NCBI RefSeq assembly: GCF_008831285.2
Contig: NC_045149.1
Span: 21,644,535 to 21,708,534 of the forward strand
Length of the DNA: 64,000 bases
From: Nymphaea colorata
Taxonomy: Eukaryota > Streptophyta > Magnoliopsida > Nymphaeales > Nymphaeaceae
Direction: 5' to 3'
A program made the position numbers and the translations under genes. Shown piece by piece: positions 11,500 through 22,399 of the stretch. Positions within the stretch are counted from its first letter, which is position 1. Each line of letters begins with the position of its first letter. The notes under the pieces are model-generated. The model was not told where the DNA came from, ran no database searches, and was given only the letters and a program-made list of their open reading frames with translations.

Positions 11500-14400
11500 A
11501 TGTGGAACACAATATAATTGTTCTCAGGAAAAAGATAAACAAATGAGTCATAGCATGTGGACTGTCATGTTCCTAAGAATTGGTGGTTAATGGTGCCATG
11601 TGCACAACAGTTTGCTAAACAGTCACGGAGATATACACTGAAAAAATTTCATTGAAAAGGTGAAAAATAATGTTGTGATTACTTAAAGATTTCATGATAG
11701 AGCGTCTAAATTAGACCTGTGCTGTGCCCCTTAACCAAAATATCACATCTCCACACTGATGCTAACACTTTATTATTAACATGATCAACATGATCGACTG
11801 TTTTTAAGAATTAATGCCCTGTCCACTCCAGTAGAACAGTATCTGTTTTAGTGAATTATTGAAAAATAAGGACTAAAAAAGATCTTATAAGTACTCAAAG
11901 ATCATATTTTTGTTACAGTAAGGATATGTTTCAAGTAGAGATTCTTAGGAAATGGATCTTGATGAACATATCACAGTACAAGATTTATTTCACAAGTTTA
12001 ACAAGTTTGAGCTGCCATGCTTCTTTTGACGTAATACAGCAATTACACACGCAATCGCGCTCATAAAAAGACATTAAAGTAAAGTTTTTGAACAAGGAAA
12101 AGATAAAGCGAACGAAGCAAAAGTCGAGCACATGTACAAAGGCTGTGGATGAATGGGAAAAGGGAAGACATGAGATTGACAGCTGCTGCCATTTGCAGAA
12201 GCATCAGGTCCTTCAACAGTGAGAGTGAGAGCGACGGACGTGGTCGGCGAACGAACGTCTCGGACAATGGGTGTCAAAGCGCTGTCCCACCCAGAGCTAC
12301 TGGTTGGTGATTTTCATGCCAGCTCCTCTGCAACTCTCTCTGGTACCACTCGTTCATTTGCACCAAAATGTTCGGTACTGAACGACGTCCGCCGGACCGC
12401 CATGCACGCATTCCCTTGCCCTTAACATCATTCAGTTAATCGATTGAAACAGTTCAAGCCACCTTTCCTTCTTTTTCTATTCAAGATAGTAAATTCAGTG
12501 TCTATCTTGAAATAACAATGCTCGCTTCCGTTCGTGAAAAATTTGTGCATCCGATGGAATACAGGTTGATGCATCTAAAAATCGTGTTTTAATGATCATA
12601 TAGAAATTTAAAAAGCGGCACCTAAGAAAGTTGTGTTTCAAGAATCATAGCATAGCCAGTTAAACATTGTTTCCAAAGCCGTATCATAGCCGGCAATCTG
12701 ATTGTCAAGTTCAATTTTAGTGGATGTTATTGTTGGATGTTATTGTGCTGTACTGCAAAGGATAAATACATAATATTCTAGTTGATAGATGTACCACTCT
12801 CCATCCAAATAATAGTTATGGACACTAACACAAAAGGAAAACGTGAACATTACACCCATTTGCTTTTATTTTTGAGATGCCCTATTCAATTGGCTATGGA
12901 ATTACACAACATGGATTTCCATGGCTGCTCATGCTGCAACAGTTAAATCATCCCTACAAAGTCACCCAGAGCTCATTCCCAATCACTTGTCCTCTCCATA
13001 ACTCAAATACCAACACATTTATAGTTTGTAAAATGACTACAAACTAGAACTGGGACACATGCAGCCCGTCACAGATTTAAGAATTCAAGAAATGCTTGAA
13101 TAAAAGGAGATGAAGTAAAAATACCTACTGAGAACAGTTTTAAGGTGTTGCATAGCTGGTCAGCTATACAGCATATAAAAAGCACGTGGCTTATTTGATT
13201 ATTGTGGGTGCTACTCTCTTGAATTATAAAAGTTGGGATCATGACACTCAAGTTAAAGATTGTTTCGTACTTCACCAAGTCCCCATACACACAAAGACTC
13301 TGAAGACAAGGGAACTAAGGATTTTTCCATGGGTAAATACCTAAAGCTGAAAACTACAAGACATTGACTAGCAAGAGAAATGAAGAAGTGAAAAGGACGG
13401 CAACTAGGGAGTTCGTGTCCACCACATCCAGGAGCGAAGGGAAGGGGGGCCTCCTTAGGCCGTGGTCCCACCCCAACTAACTGAAAAAAAAAATTACATT
13501 AAAAAATTTAAAAATTTTTAGTTGCCAAATGTATCTTTTTGTATTTTGATTTAGTTTGTACCTGAATAAGTTCGTTGGACCATTTGGCCCGCTCTTGAAA
13601 AAAATCCTAGGTTCGCACGACATGCCACGTGCCACTGCACATTTCTGTGCAAACCCTCCAGCGCTCCAAACCCATGAAAATTCTATAGGAAGTGTAGGCA
13701 ATGTCAATCAATATATTAGAAGTTAGGCATTAAAAATAACTTCAGAGGTGAATGTGGAAGAGGTGCCAGCGCTGGAATCTACAAATAAACAAGGAAAAGG
13801 TAAAAGAGCCGGAAAAAGTAAAAAAATAAAGAGAAAACTACTGTTCATATATGTATATTTATATATAATATAATCTATATATATATAAAAGGTTAGTTGA
13901 AATAAGCGATGACCCATTATTGAAGCTGTGTAGGTAACCTATACTAACGTCCCTATCAGATATTAATGGATGCAGACTAGGTACGTATTCAGTTTAAATT
14001 TTAAATATTTTAAATTGATTTAAAAAATAAAAATGTAAAAAGCGAGCGGCCTCTTAACCGGGCTCACGTCGTGTTGCCAGGGAGGTGATTGGGTGGAGTG
14101 AGAAATTTTTAGATATTGTTTCAAAAGTGGCGATATATATAAATAAGTAAATAATTGTAAAATATCTATGTAAAAATAAATAAAAATTTTGTTGTGGGTG
14201 CTCACACCAGCCGATATGTAGCTCCAATACTAAGGTGGTGTATCTTGAGGTTATCTCAGCCGTTTAGCAATGCTGCAACTAAGAAGAGGCAAGAAGAAAT
14301 TTTGTATATTTCTAGTTGATGTTGTCCCAAGAGACATAGTACAACTAGGCAGCACAGTGACTCACACTCAAGCCTGTTTGGTTTTCATGGTCAATATCAA

Positions 14401-15030
14401 TAGGGCTGGATCAAAAGCCCGAGCCAACTCAAGCTTCACTCGAAATTGATAAAAAAAACTCGGCTGACTCGTTTATAAACAAGTCGAGTTTGAGCTTACA
14501 AAGAGACTCGAAAAGACAAATGAGTCGAGTTCGAATTTTAAAAACTCAATTGGTTTATACTCGACTTGACTCACAAACCAATACTCTATATAATGCTTTC
14601 AAAACTGGTCCATCGGTTTTAACATTTATAGTAAAAACAAACTTTTACAAGTTACACGAGTTAAACACTTACACAAGTTGAGTTGAACTCATCGACATGG
14701 TGTTGCAAAAACAAATCATTTGAAATATCTCTTGGTCTTTACAGGTACTTCCTAAAATTTAAGGGAAGATGAAAATGGAAAGAGTCTTGCAAAATATCCA
14801 ACATTATTAAATAAGATGTTTTCAAGGACAGGAAGGTCATTATTGTAAAAGATAATGCTGCAGCTCATAAAGAAATGATATCTACGAAAATAAAAACCAA
14901 TGAAGATAATAATAGGATTGTGAACAACAGGAAGGGTCGTCGAGCTGGAGTCGCAAACAAAACAAGGAAAAGTATCTACAGATTATTTTAAACAGCAAGT
15001 ATAAATAACAAACCACTGTTACCAAATTGC
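11500..15030. other. Intergenic, mostly unassigned
   Basis: A GC-richer patch at about 12190-12425 has no identifiable product. Around 13412-13615 lies a sequence resembling the MITE family seen at 35345 (gagcgaagggaaggggggcc, then an A/T-rich core). Around 14400-14700 the sequence is full of 'gagtcgagtt' variants, a degenerate low-complexity type common in plant intergenic DNA. No gene model is supported. Confidence 0.45.
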
Positions 15031-15049
15031 TTTGTGCTTGCTTATGCAG

Positions 15050-16060
15050 CCGGCTCAGTTTCTGGCTGAGATTTCTGGATTTCTGTGTGTTTTGCCTCTT
15101 GCTAGAACCTTTTGAGGCCCGAGATCTTTTAGTTTTTGGTGGAAGGAGCGAATTTGTGAGATTGAACCCCTAGGAAGTGGTGTTTGAATTTGAGTTCTTT
15201 GATCTAATTCTGGAATTTCTGCACGTAAACCATTTGTTTTCATCGACACTGGCGTCATTTACGGCTCATAACAAATCTTTTAGTTCTGTAAGAGAATTGC
15301 TTTTTCCTTCTTGTTTTTCCTCTTAGTCATTTCGCCTGGAACGCCGTCCAGAACATGCCGTTCAATGTTTGCCCCCGTCCGTGCTTGTCGCTCTTTTCCG
15401 TTCGTTTGAAAAATTTCCAGCTTGCTTGGTGAAACCTGGAAAGAGGAAACCGGAGTTGGGCTTTGTCCACGAAATCGTCTTGGAAGTCCGTTGTTCAGGG
15501 GAAGGTCGTCTTTTCTTCCGCTTGTTCACTTCTCAAACCGGATTTCAGCAGCATAGGTCTAGTTGATTCCCTGTTTCTGAATCAACGCATTTTGATCAGG
15601 TGAACTAGCGTGGGTGTGCGTGGGTTAGGGGCAATTCTCTCAGTAAGCGCATACATTACGTTCCACAACCGTGTAGAGTCACGCGAGGGTGAACAAGTGA
15701 ATGCTCATCGTCGAGTAGAACGATGGTCGGCCGCCTTGCTTAATGACATCTAGTCGTCAACTGGCTTCGGCTGGGGATTTTCTCCCAAGTGAAGTCTACC
15801 CCCACCCAGATTTCGTTGATAGTAGACAAACACTTGGAGGAATGGCCAAGTTCTGACAGGGCCTCATGGCCACGGCTTGCCGATGGCCAACAATGGGATA
15901 AACCTGGGTGATGGTGTGCCGAGTGTTTTGCACTCCTCGTCTAGTCCACAGTCCCGAATAATGATGAATGCTTCCGCTAACGCAAGAGATGTCAAACTGG
16001 TTGAAGGCTTTGGGGAACACCTTCGGCGCTGCGCGGGCTTAAAAAAGCCGGCCCGTGACA
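15050..16060 (+). mobile_element. Putative LTR-like retrotransposon fragment
   Basis: The segment ends in ggcccgtgaca, followed after two bases by TGGTATCA at 16063-16070. That is the common plant primer-binding core complementary to initiator tRNA-Met, so the upstream stretch is probably a 5' LTR or a piece of one. No second LTR, gag or pol is seen. The start is a guess, because no TG terminus or target duplication could be fixed. The primer core is repeated at 16552-16559 by the 489-bp duplication. Confidence 0.45.
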
Positions 16061-16929
16061 AGTGGTATCAGTCATCACCATAGAAGGAGATATTATTTTG
16101 CATCGCTGGTAGTGTCTTTTTACTGTCATAAACCATTCTTTTTCTAAATTCAGAACCTTGGCAGCAACCCAATGTTGAAAAATCTTGTAGTCCCCAGCTT
16201 TTTCATATCTTGTTGTTTTCATTTCAAAAACTCTTCCAATGTCAATTCTTTCCTTGTAAGGAGAGGCGGAGGGAAGGGAGGCCCGCATTGGCCCTTGCCC
16301 CACCTCAAAATGTTTTTTTTTAAACTAAATCAAAATTTTAAAAAATTTTGTTTGTCATATATAAAAATTTTGAAAAATGATATTTTACCCGTAGAAACTT
16401 TGATTGGTCATCTCTCAAGAATTTTTCAAAAAAAAAATTTTCCCGAATAATGATGAATGCTTCCGCTAACGCAAGAGATGTCAAACTGGTTGAAGGCTTT
16501 GGGGAACACCTTCGGCGCTGCGCGGGCTTAAAAAAGCCGGCCCGTGACAAGTGGTATCAGTCATCACCATAGAAGGAGATATTATTTTGCATCGCTGGTA
16601 GTGTCTTTTTACTGTCATAAACCATTCTTTTTCTAAATTCAGAACCTTGGCAGCAACCCAATGTTGAAAAATCTTGTAGTCCCCAGCTTTTTCATATCTT
16701 GTTGTTTTCATTTCAAAAACTCTTCCAATGTCAATTCTTTCCTTGTAAGGAGAGGCGGAGGGAAGGGAGGCCCGCATTGGCCCTTGCCCCACCTCAAAAT
16801 GTTTTTTTTTAAACTAAATCAAAATTTTAAAAAATTTTGTTTGTCATATATAAAAATTTTGAAAAATGATATTTTACCCGTAGAAACTTTGATTGGTCAT
16901 CTCTCAAGAATTTTTCAAAAAAAAAATTT
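15952..16929. repeat. 489-bp perfect tandem duplication
   Basis: Copy A is 15952-16440 and copy B is 16441-16929. I saw no base difference, even in poly-A/T tracts. The unit runs from tcccgaataatgatg through the primer-site core, a region ending aaggagaggcggaggg, and an A/T-rich stretch. The second half (from about 16256 and 16745) resembles the hAT-like MITE family, with 'aggcggag' followed by 'cccttgccccacct'. Confidence 0.93.
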
Positions 16930-17071
16930 TGACTCTACCTCGACGGAGTTGCCGAGATGAGGAGGAGAGGAGATCATATACATTTAAAAAGTTTTTGGAT
17001 GCTTTAAAATTGGTTTATTAAGTTTGAGTTTTTCTTTGGAAAGAACAAAAAAACAAAAGCATCGATACACA

Positions 17072-17170
17072 GGATTGACACTGGAAGAGTTTTTGAAATG
17101 AAAACAACAAGATATGAAAAAGCTGGGGACTACAAGATTTTTCAACATTGGGTTGCTGCCAAGTTCTGAA
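17072..17170. repeat. Inverted partial copy of the 489-bp unit
   Basis: These roughly 100 bp are the reverse complement of 16154-16250 (and of the matching part of copy B) with a few changes; for example, they share gctggggactacaagattt. They therefore form an inverted repeat with each tandem copy. Confidence 0.88.
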
Positions 17171-17859
17171 TTTGGAAGCCTGATTTCGAAAAGTGATTGG
17201 GTTTTTGAACTGGGATTTAACTTGGTTTTACTTATGTTTTTTAATAGCATCTTTCTATGAGAGGACGCTCGATGTGATGGTTGAACTGTCAAGCACTTCA
17301 GACTTGAATAGCTTGATTAAGAGTTCAACTTTATCCTCCTCAAAATGGTTTACAGTTCTCAATTGATTGAATGGAATCACTTAAGAATTGCAGCCAACAA
17401 ATTAAATATCCTGTGTTAAGCACTGAAAAGATTTTTGTCATGCAAACACCGAAGATGTCAGTAATAAGATGCAATATTAGCAAGTCTGCCTTTTGCTTCA
17501 TCTTCACATCAAAGATGCAATATATAAAGCAAATTTGTGTAAATACTGGGTTGTCATGACTTGCATGAGAGATTCTTTAAAGCATGAAATACATACAAGT
17601 GCCTAAGATCTCAAATTCGTGTTGCTAGAGAAAGAAATCCACGACATCCAAGTGCATGATTCAACAGATTAAGGCTTTGATGTCAAATCTACAAACATTA
17701 CTGTGGGGAGAATCCCGATCTTGTGTTGATTTGAATCCCGACGCATTTAATTGATTCATAATGGAATATAGGAATCCAGGTCGGAGAGTGGGCAATGACT
17801 GTGAGTTTGTTCGAATTTGTGAGCTCAATTCATTTAGAATATTTGAACTTACGGCGGCC

Positions 17860-18240
17860 TATCTATAAGAGGAAAAAGATATTGTTCCTTTTTCCGCAAG
17901 GAAGCTGTAGAGTGCAGTTTCCACTCGCTTTCCAAGGATTCCTCCTCAGTCCTAACTGAGAAAGTTGGCCGTAAATTCTCCTCACAGTGCTATTTGAATT
18001 TACGGCCTATCTATAAGAGATCAGTCGAAGGAACGACGGTCCATTTAAGATCGACACCGCTAGTCAGGAAAATACAAATAAAATCGAGGTAGAATGGCAG
18101 AAACACTTATGCACCAAAGCAGGAGCAGAGATCAGTCGAAGGCAGAAACACTTATGCACCAAAACAGGAGCAGAGATCAGTCGAAGGAAAGATCGACACC
18201 GCTAGTCAGGAAAATACAAATAAAATCAAGGTAAAATTCC
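17860..18240. repeat. Direct-repeat cluster left of the large inverted repeat
   Basis: 'cggcctatctataagag' occurs at about 17862 and 18002. 'gatcgacaccgctagtcagg' occurs at about 18042 and 18188, again near 18911, and inverted near 19215. 'cagaaacacttatgcacc' occurs twice within 18100-18160. The tctataagag words look like a TATA box, so these may be shuffled promoter pieces. Confidence 0.75.
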
Positions 18241-18266
18241 CAAAACGATGTGCGATTCTTGAAATC

Positions 18267-19925
18267 AACTGTTTTGGGAATTTGTGATCTTTGGTTTCTT
18301 AATTCGTTCCATCGACCCAGTTTTTGAAGAGAAAGTGGGTTAAATTCGTCGTCTTCTCCTGTTGGCTTATGAGAAAACTGAAGTACCAAAATTTAGGTCA
18401 AGCGATCAAAAAGAATCAGAAAAACGTCAGCAAAATGTCATAAAAAGAAACTCAACAACCACCCCTTTGGTCTCCCCTTAGTTCATTAAAAAGGAAGGCA
18501 AACATCGAAGCTCACAAACGATCAATGTCTACGCATGCATTAAAACCACACTCAATTCGACATCTAAACCCCCAATCAACCGACCAACATGCGCCGAGAA
18601 ATACGATGAGGACGACTGCCATCAAAGAAGCAAAACATACAGAAACTACGAAAACCAATAGGACGTATCAGACCAAAAGCCCAAAAAATTAATCGATGGA
18701 GAACATCAAGTCCGAGAGACACCACCAACCAGAAGCGAACCCTAATCCTCACAAAAACTCCAACAACCGCCGAGCAAAAGAAATTGGGCACCTCTAAAAA
18801 TTCACCAACACGCGTCTAGAAGCAGCGCCAAACACACTCGCAGGTGCAGAACACGGGTCCAGAAGCAGAGCGCCGAACACACTCGCAGAGAAAAGATCAG
18901 TCGAAGGAAAGATCGACACCGCTAGTCAGGAAAATACAAATAAAATCGAGGTAAAATGGCAGAAACACCCATGCACCAAAAGGCTCACCTTGCTTCTTGA
19001 ATCTTAACACAAATTTCTCCTGTCGAAAACCCTGACGTCCTTTTTTCCTAAAAGTTTTATGTCATGAAGCGGGCCCAATAGCTTCACTCGGACCGGGCGG
19101 TGGTCCGACCCAATAGAGACAGACACCGTCGCTCCCCCTCCTTAGAGAAGAAGAAGGAAGGTGAGCCTTTTGGTGCATACGTGTTTCTGCCATTTTACCT
19201 CGATTTTATTTGTATTTTCCTGACTAGCGGTGTCGATCTTTCCTTCGACTGATCTTTGCTCTGCGAGTGTGTTTGGCGCTCTGCTTCTGGACGCGTGTTC
19301 TGCTCCTGCGAGTGTGTTTGAAGCTCTGCTTCTGGACGCGTGTTCTGCTCCTGCGAGTGTGCTTGGCGCTGCTTCTGGACGCGTGTTAGTGAATTTTTAA
19401 AGGTGCCCAATTTCTTTTGCTCGGCGGTTGTTGGAGTTTTTGTGAGGATTAGGGTTCGCTTCTGGTTGGTGGTGTCTCTCGGACTTGATGTTCTCCATCA
19501 ATTAATTTTTTGGGCTTTTGGTCTGATACGTCCTACTGGTTTTCGTAGTTTCTGTATGTCTTGCTTCTTTGATGGCGGTCGTCCTCATTGTATTTCTCGG
19601 CGCATGTTGGTCGGTTGATTCGGGGTTTAGATGTCGAATTGAGTGTGGTTTTAATGCATGCGTAGACATTGATCGTTTGTGAGCTTCGATGTTTGCCTTC
19701 CTTTTTAATGAACTAAGGGGAGACCAAAGGGGTGGTTGTTGAGTTTCATTTTATGACATTTTGTTGACGTTTTCCTGATTCCTTTTGGTTGCTTGACCTA
19801 AATTTCGGTACTTCAGTTTTCTCAGAAGCCAGCAGGAGAAGACGACGAATTTAACCCACTTTCTCTTCAAAAACTGGGTCGATGGAACGAATTAAGAAAC
19901 CAAGGGTCACAAATTCCCAAAACAG
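18267..19925. repeat. Large inverted repeat, arms about 730-775 bp
   Basis: The left arm (about 18267-18998) is the reverse complement of the right arm (about 19150-19925), around 90% or better by eye, with a loop of about 150 bp. The arms differ in a short internal tandem unit of about 45 bp ('gcgagtgtgtttggcgctctg...'): three copies on the right and two on the left. The matching short frames (MPNFFCSAVVGVFVRIRV and its twin) reflect the repeat. The right arm leads directly into the region upstream of the exon at 20389, so the left arm is probably an inverted duplicate of that upstream region. Confidence 0.92.
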
Positions 19926-20070
19926 TTGTGTTATTTATGCTTGCGGGTAGGTTGGTTTCAAGAAGCGCACATCGTTTTGGGAATTTGTGACCTTTGGTTT
20001 CTTAATTCGTTTCATCGACCCAGTTTTTGAAGAGAAAGTGGGTTAAATTCGTCGTCTTCTCCTGTTGGCT
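19828..20070. repeat. Secondary hairpin: third copy of the arm end
   Basis: The outer end of the right arm (19828-19924) is followed, after a spacer of about 49 bp, by its own reverse complement (19974-20070). The left arm (18273-18370) carries the same sequence in direct orientation with the second piece. The 97-bp segment therefore exists three times. Confidence 0.9.
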
Positions 20071-20388
20071 TGGTGTGGAGCTCTAACCAATGTTTTAGAT
20101 TAATGAACTTTCGCTGCAGAGTTTGCATTGTTCTAGCACCCATTCTGATTGATTCCCGTAAGTGGGAAGCACAATATGAGTACTTTTGAGTGACGGCTCC
20201 GGAAGTTGTTGAGCCTTGTTGCAGGTTCAGGTTCAGGAAAAAGCGGGTTCCTGTGGGACAATCTTATGGGGGTTCATTTTCCTCTTCATTGTGGCGCATA
20301 TCTTTTCTAGCTATTCCAGGGTATTTGGGGAGTGCTCTCTCATTAGAGGGAGACAGATAGATAGCATCGTTTAGTTGCAGGAAGTTGC

Positions 20389-20619
20389 ATGGGCGACAAT
20401 GAAAGCTGGGCACAGTCGGACGGCCTCTTGCCCAATGGCCTTTTACCAAATGTTGCAGCAAGAGTAACAAGAAAACTGAACAGTGAAAGGTGGTTAAAAG
20501 CAGAAGAGAGAACTGCAGAATTGATTGCCTGTATCCAGCCAAACCAACCTTCTGAAGAACGAAGGAATGCCGTTGCCAATTATGTGCAGCAGCTGATCAT
20601 GAAGTGTTTTTCTTGTCAG
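20389..20619 (+). pseudogene. Isolated first exon of a PAP/OAS1-type nucleotidyltransferase
   Basis: Seventy-seven codons run from ATG, just after a ttgcag acceptor-like site, to a CAG|GTATATG donor. The residues (including WLKAEERTAELIACIQPNQP, then SEERRNAVANYVQQLI) match the N-terminus of plant nucleotidyltransferase-fold proteins of the PAP/OAS1 substrate-binding superfamily. In that family the next exon starts near a catalytic FGS motif. I searched by eye downstream to about 25 kb and found neither that motif nor any later catalytic or substrate-binding domain. The exon is open and has good splice signals, so it may be a recent duplicate fragment, a captured exon, or the start of a gene with a very long first intron. 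The adjoining inverted repeat suggests local rearrangement. Confidence 0.7.
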
Positions 20620-22005
20620 GTATATGCTCGAGTTTATGCAATTATGATATGGTTTTTGTCTATGAATGTTTTCGGAACTGTTGCTTGTATGTACATTAAA
20701 TCTGCCATTTTCAGTAATGCAAAACAAAACTTGAATTTAGATGTGTTGGATGGAAAATTCTCATAGGTGGATGTTAAAATGTGTGTGGCTACCATATCTG
20801 ATTTAAACTCCAAACATTTGTCAAAGCGTCAGTTATATTAAATTTATTAGTCATACATTGACAGCTCTAGAAGAGACTACAGCACAAATTTTGTGTAGAA
20901 AAATATGGATTAACTTGCTTCAATGTGTCATATCCCATCAAGTTCTGATTGGGGTCTCTTTTCCCCTATGTCGCATGGATTTTCCAATTTGCTTCACACA
21001 CCATACCCTGTGTATGGGTTGAATCCCCATACCTGCAGTCTCATCCATTTGAAACGGGCTTTCCAATAGACTTGGGATAATAAGTCCTGTGTTTTATCCA
21101 AAAATATTGTTGCATGAATAAATGTTTTGCTGCTACTTTGCTGTCCTTTGTCGATTAAATCGGTGTGTATTAGCAATATCTGCCGCTTTTTTACGTGAAC
21201 TTTCTTATTCTACATTGTAAGAGAAAAATTTGAACGAAGCCATGTTGCAGAAAGATGGGGAAACTGCGTTGCCCAGCATCCAATGCATATCCCCATCTTG
21301 TACTGCTTTTTCTGGAAAAGTGTGTTTTTTCATTCAAACACCTATCAATTTATGTGCTTAATTTGATTGAGAGCAATATCTAGGAAGCTTTCAATCAGCG
21401 CAAATCAGAAAGTTTGAAATTTGGAAATGTGAGGTGTGGTTGTAATAGTGCAACGTTCATATTAAATTGATTCATGTATTGGTACCTACTATTTGTCTAG
21501 GAATTCATGGCTTTGTGTGACTGCACCTCTTCTATCGATCAGTGAACATTTAGTTGCATGATCACGTATTACTTTTTTTCTGTCATAGATTATGTTTGTA
21601 CCATATAACGACTGCCACACACATTCACTGACATACACACACATTGTTACCGATAAGGGATTAAGAAAAGAAATGATCGTTCTAAAAAGAAAGATAATAG
21701 TGTATCTGTTCAATTATCTTTTGATTGTTTTGATTACATTTTTATTCAACAAAGTTCAATATCTGCTGTCTCTATACTGTTAGAATGGTATTCTAAGTCC
21801 TTGCTATGAATCAAAAATTTGGATTGCTTAAGAAGATGAAAAGATTGGCGCATACCTTGCTATATTTCTAAATTTGTTGTTCTTTTATCATGTTACATAT
21901 TCATTTATACGTAATTTTTTTTTCTATTTATATCACTTGCATCGGACTGATTTTTTGTCTCAATGGCGGCAGATTAATATTTGGTTCAGATGCGAGGTCT
22001 CTACT

Positions 22006-22303
22006 TGTAAGGCCCGACTGCTATTTTTAAATGGGAGTTTAAACTTATTTTTACTTTGAGAAATGTATGATTTTTTAGCATAGGATACTTACAAAAATTT
22101 GGGTTATTGATTTTCATTTTGTTTTTTAGGCGTAAAACAGAAATCAGTTGAGAGAGAGAGAGAGAAGGTGAGAGGTTTCTAAATTAAGGTTAGCCACTTG
22201 GAAAGGCACCACAGTTGGAATTCACTACCAACCTAATCCCACATCTGACTTCCCACTGGGATTTCAGTTTATGTAAGGCCCGACTGCTATTTAAGTGGGA
22301 GTG
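22006..22303. repeat. Direct repeat 'tgtaaggcccgactgctatt', 266 bp apart
   Basis: A segment of about 32 bp (tgtaaggcccgactgctatt, then a tgggagt tail) occurs at 22006-22038 and 22272-22303. The second copy leads into a leader-like stretch with a short ATG exon candidate at about 22378-22397 ending in a GT donor (residues MASACR). The role is unknown. Confidence 0.7.
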
Positions 22304-22399
22304 GCCTGATGTTTTGAGAGCTTAAGGGGATTCTAAGAGAGAGTGACAGTGAGAGCAAGAAGACTTGTGACTGAGAAAATGGCATCTGCCTGTAGGTAT

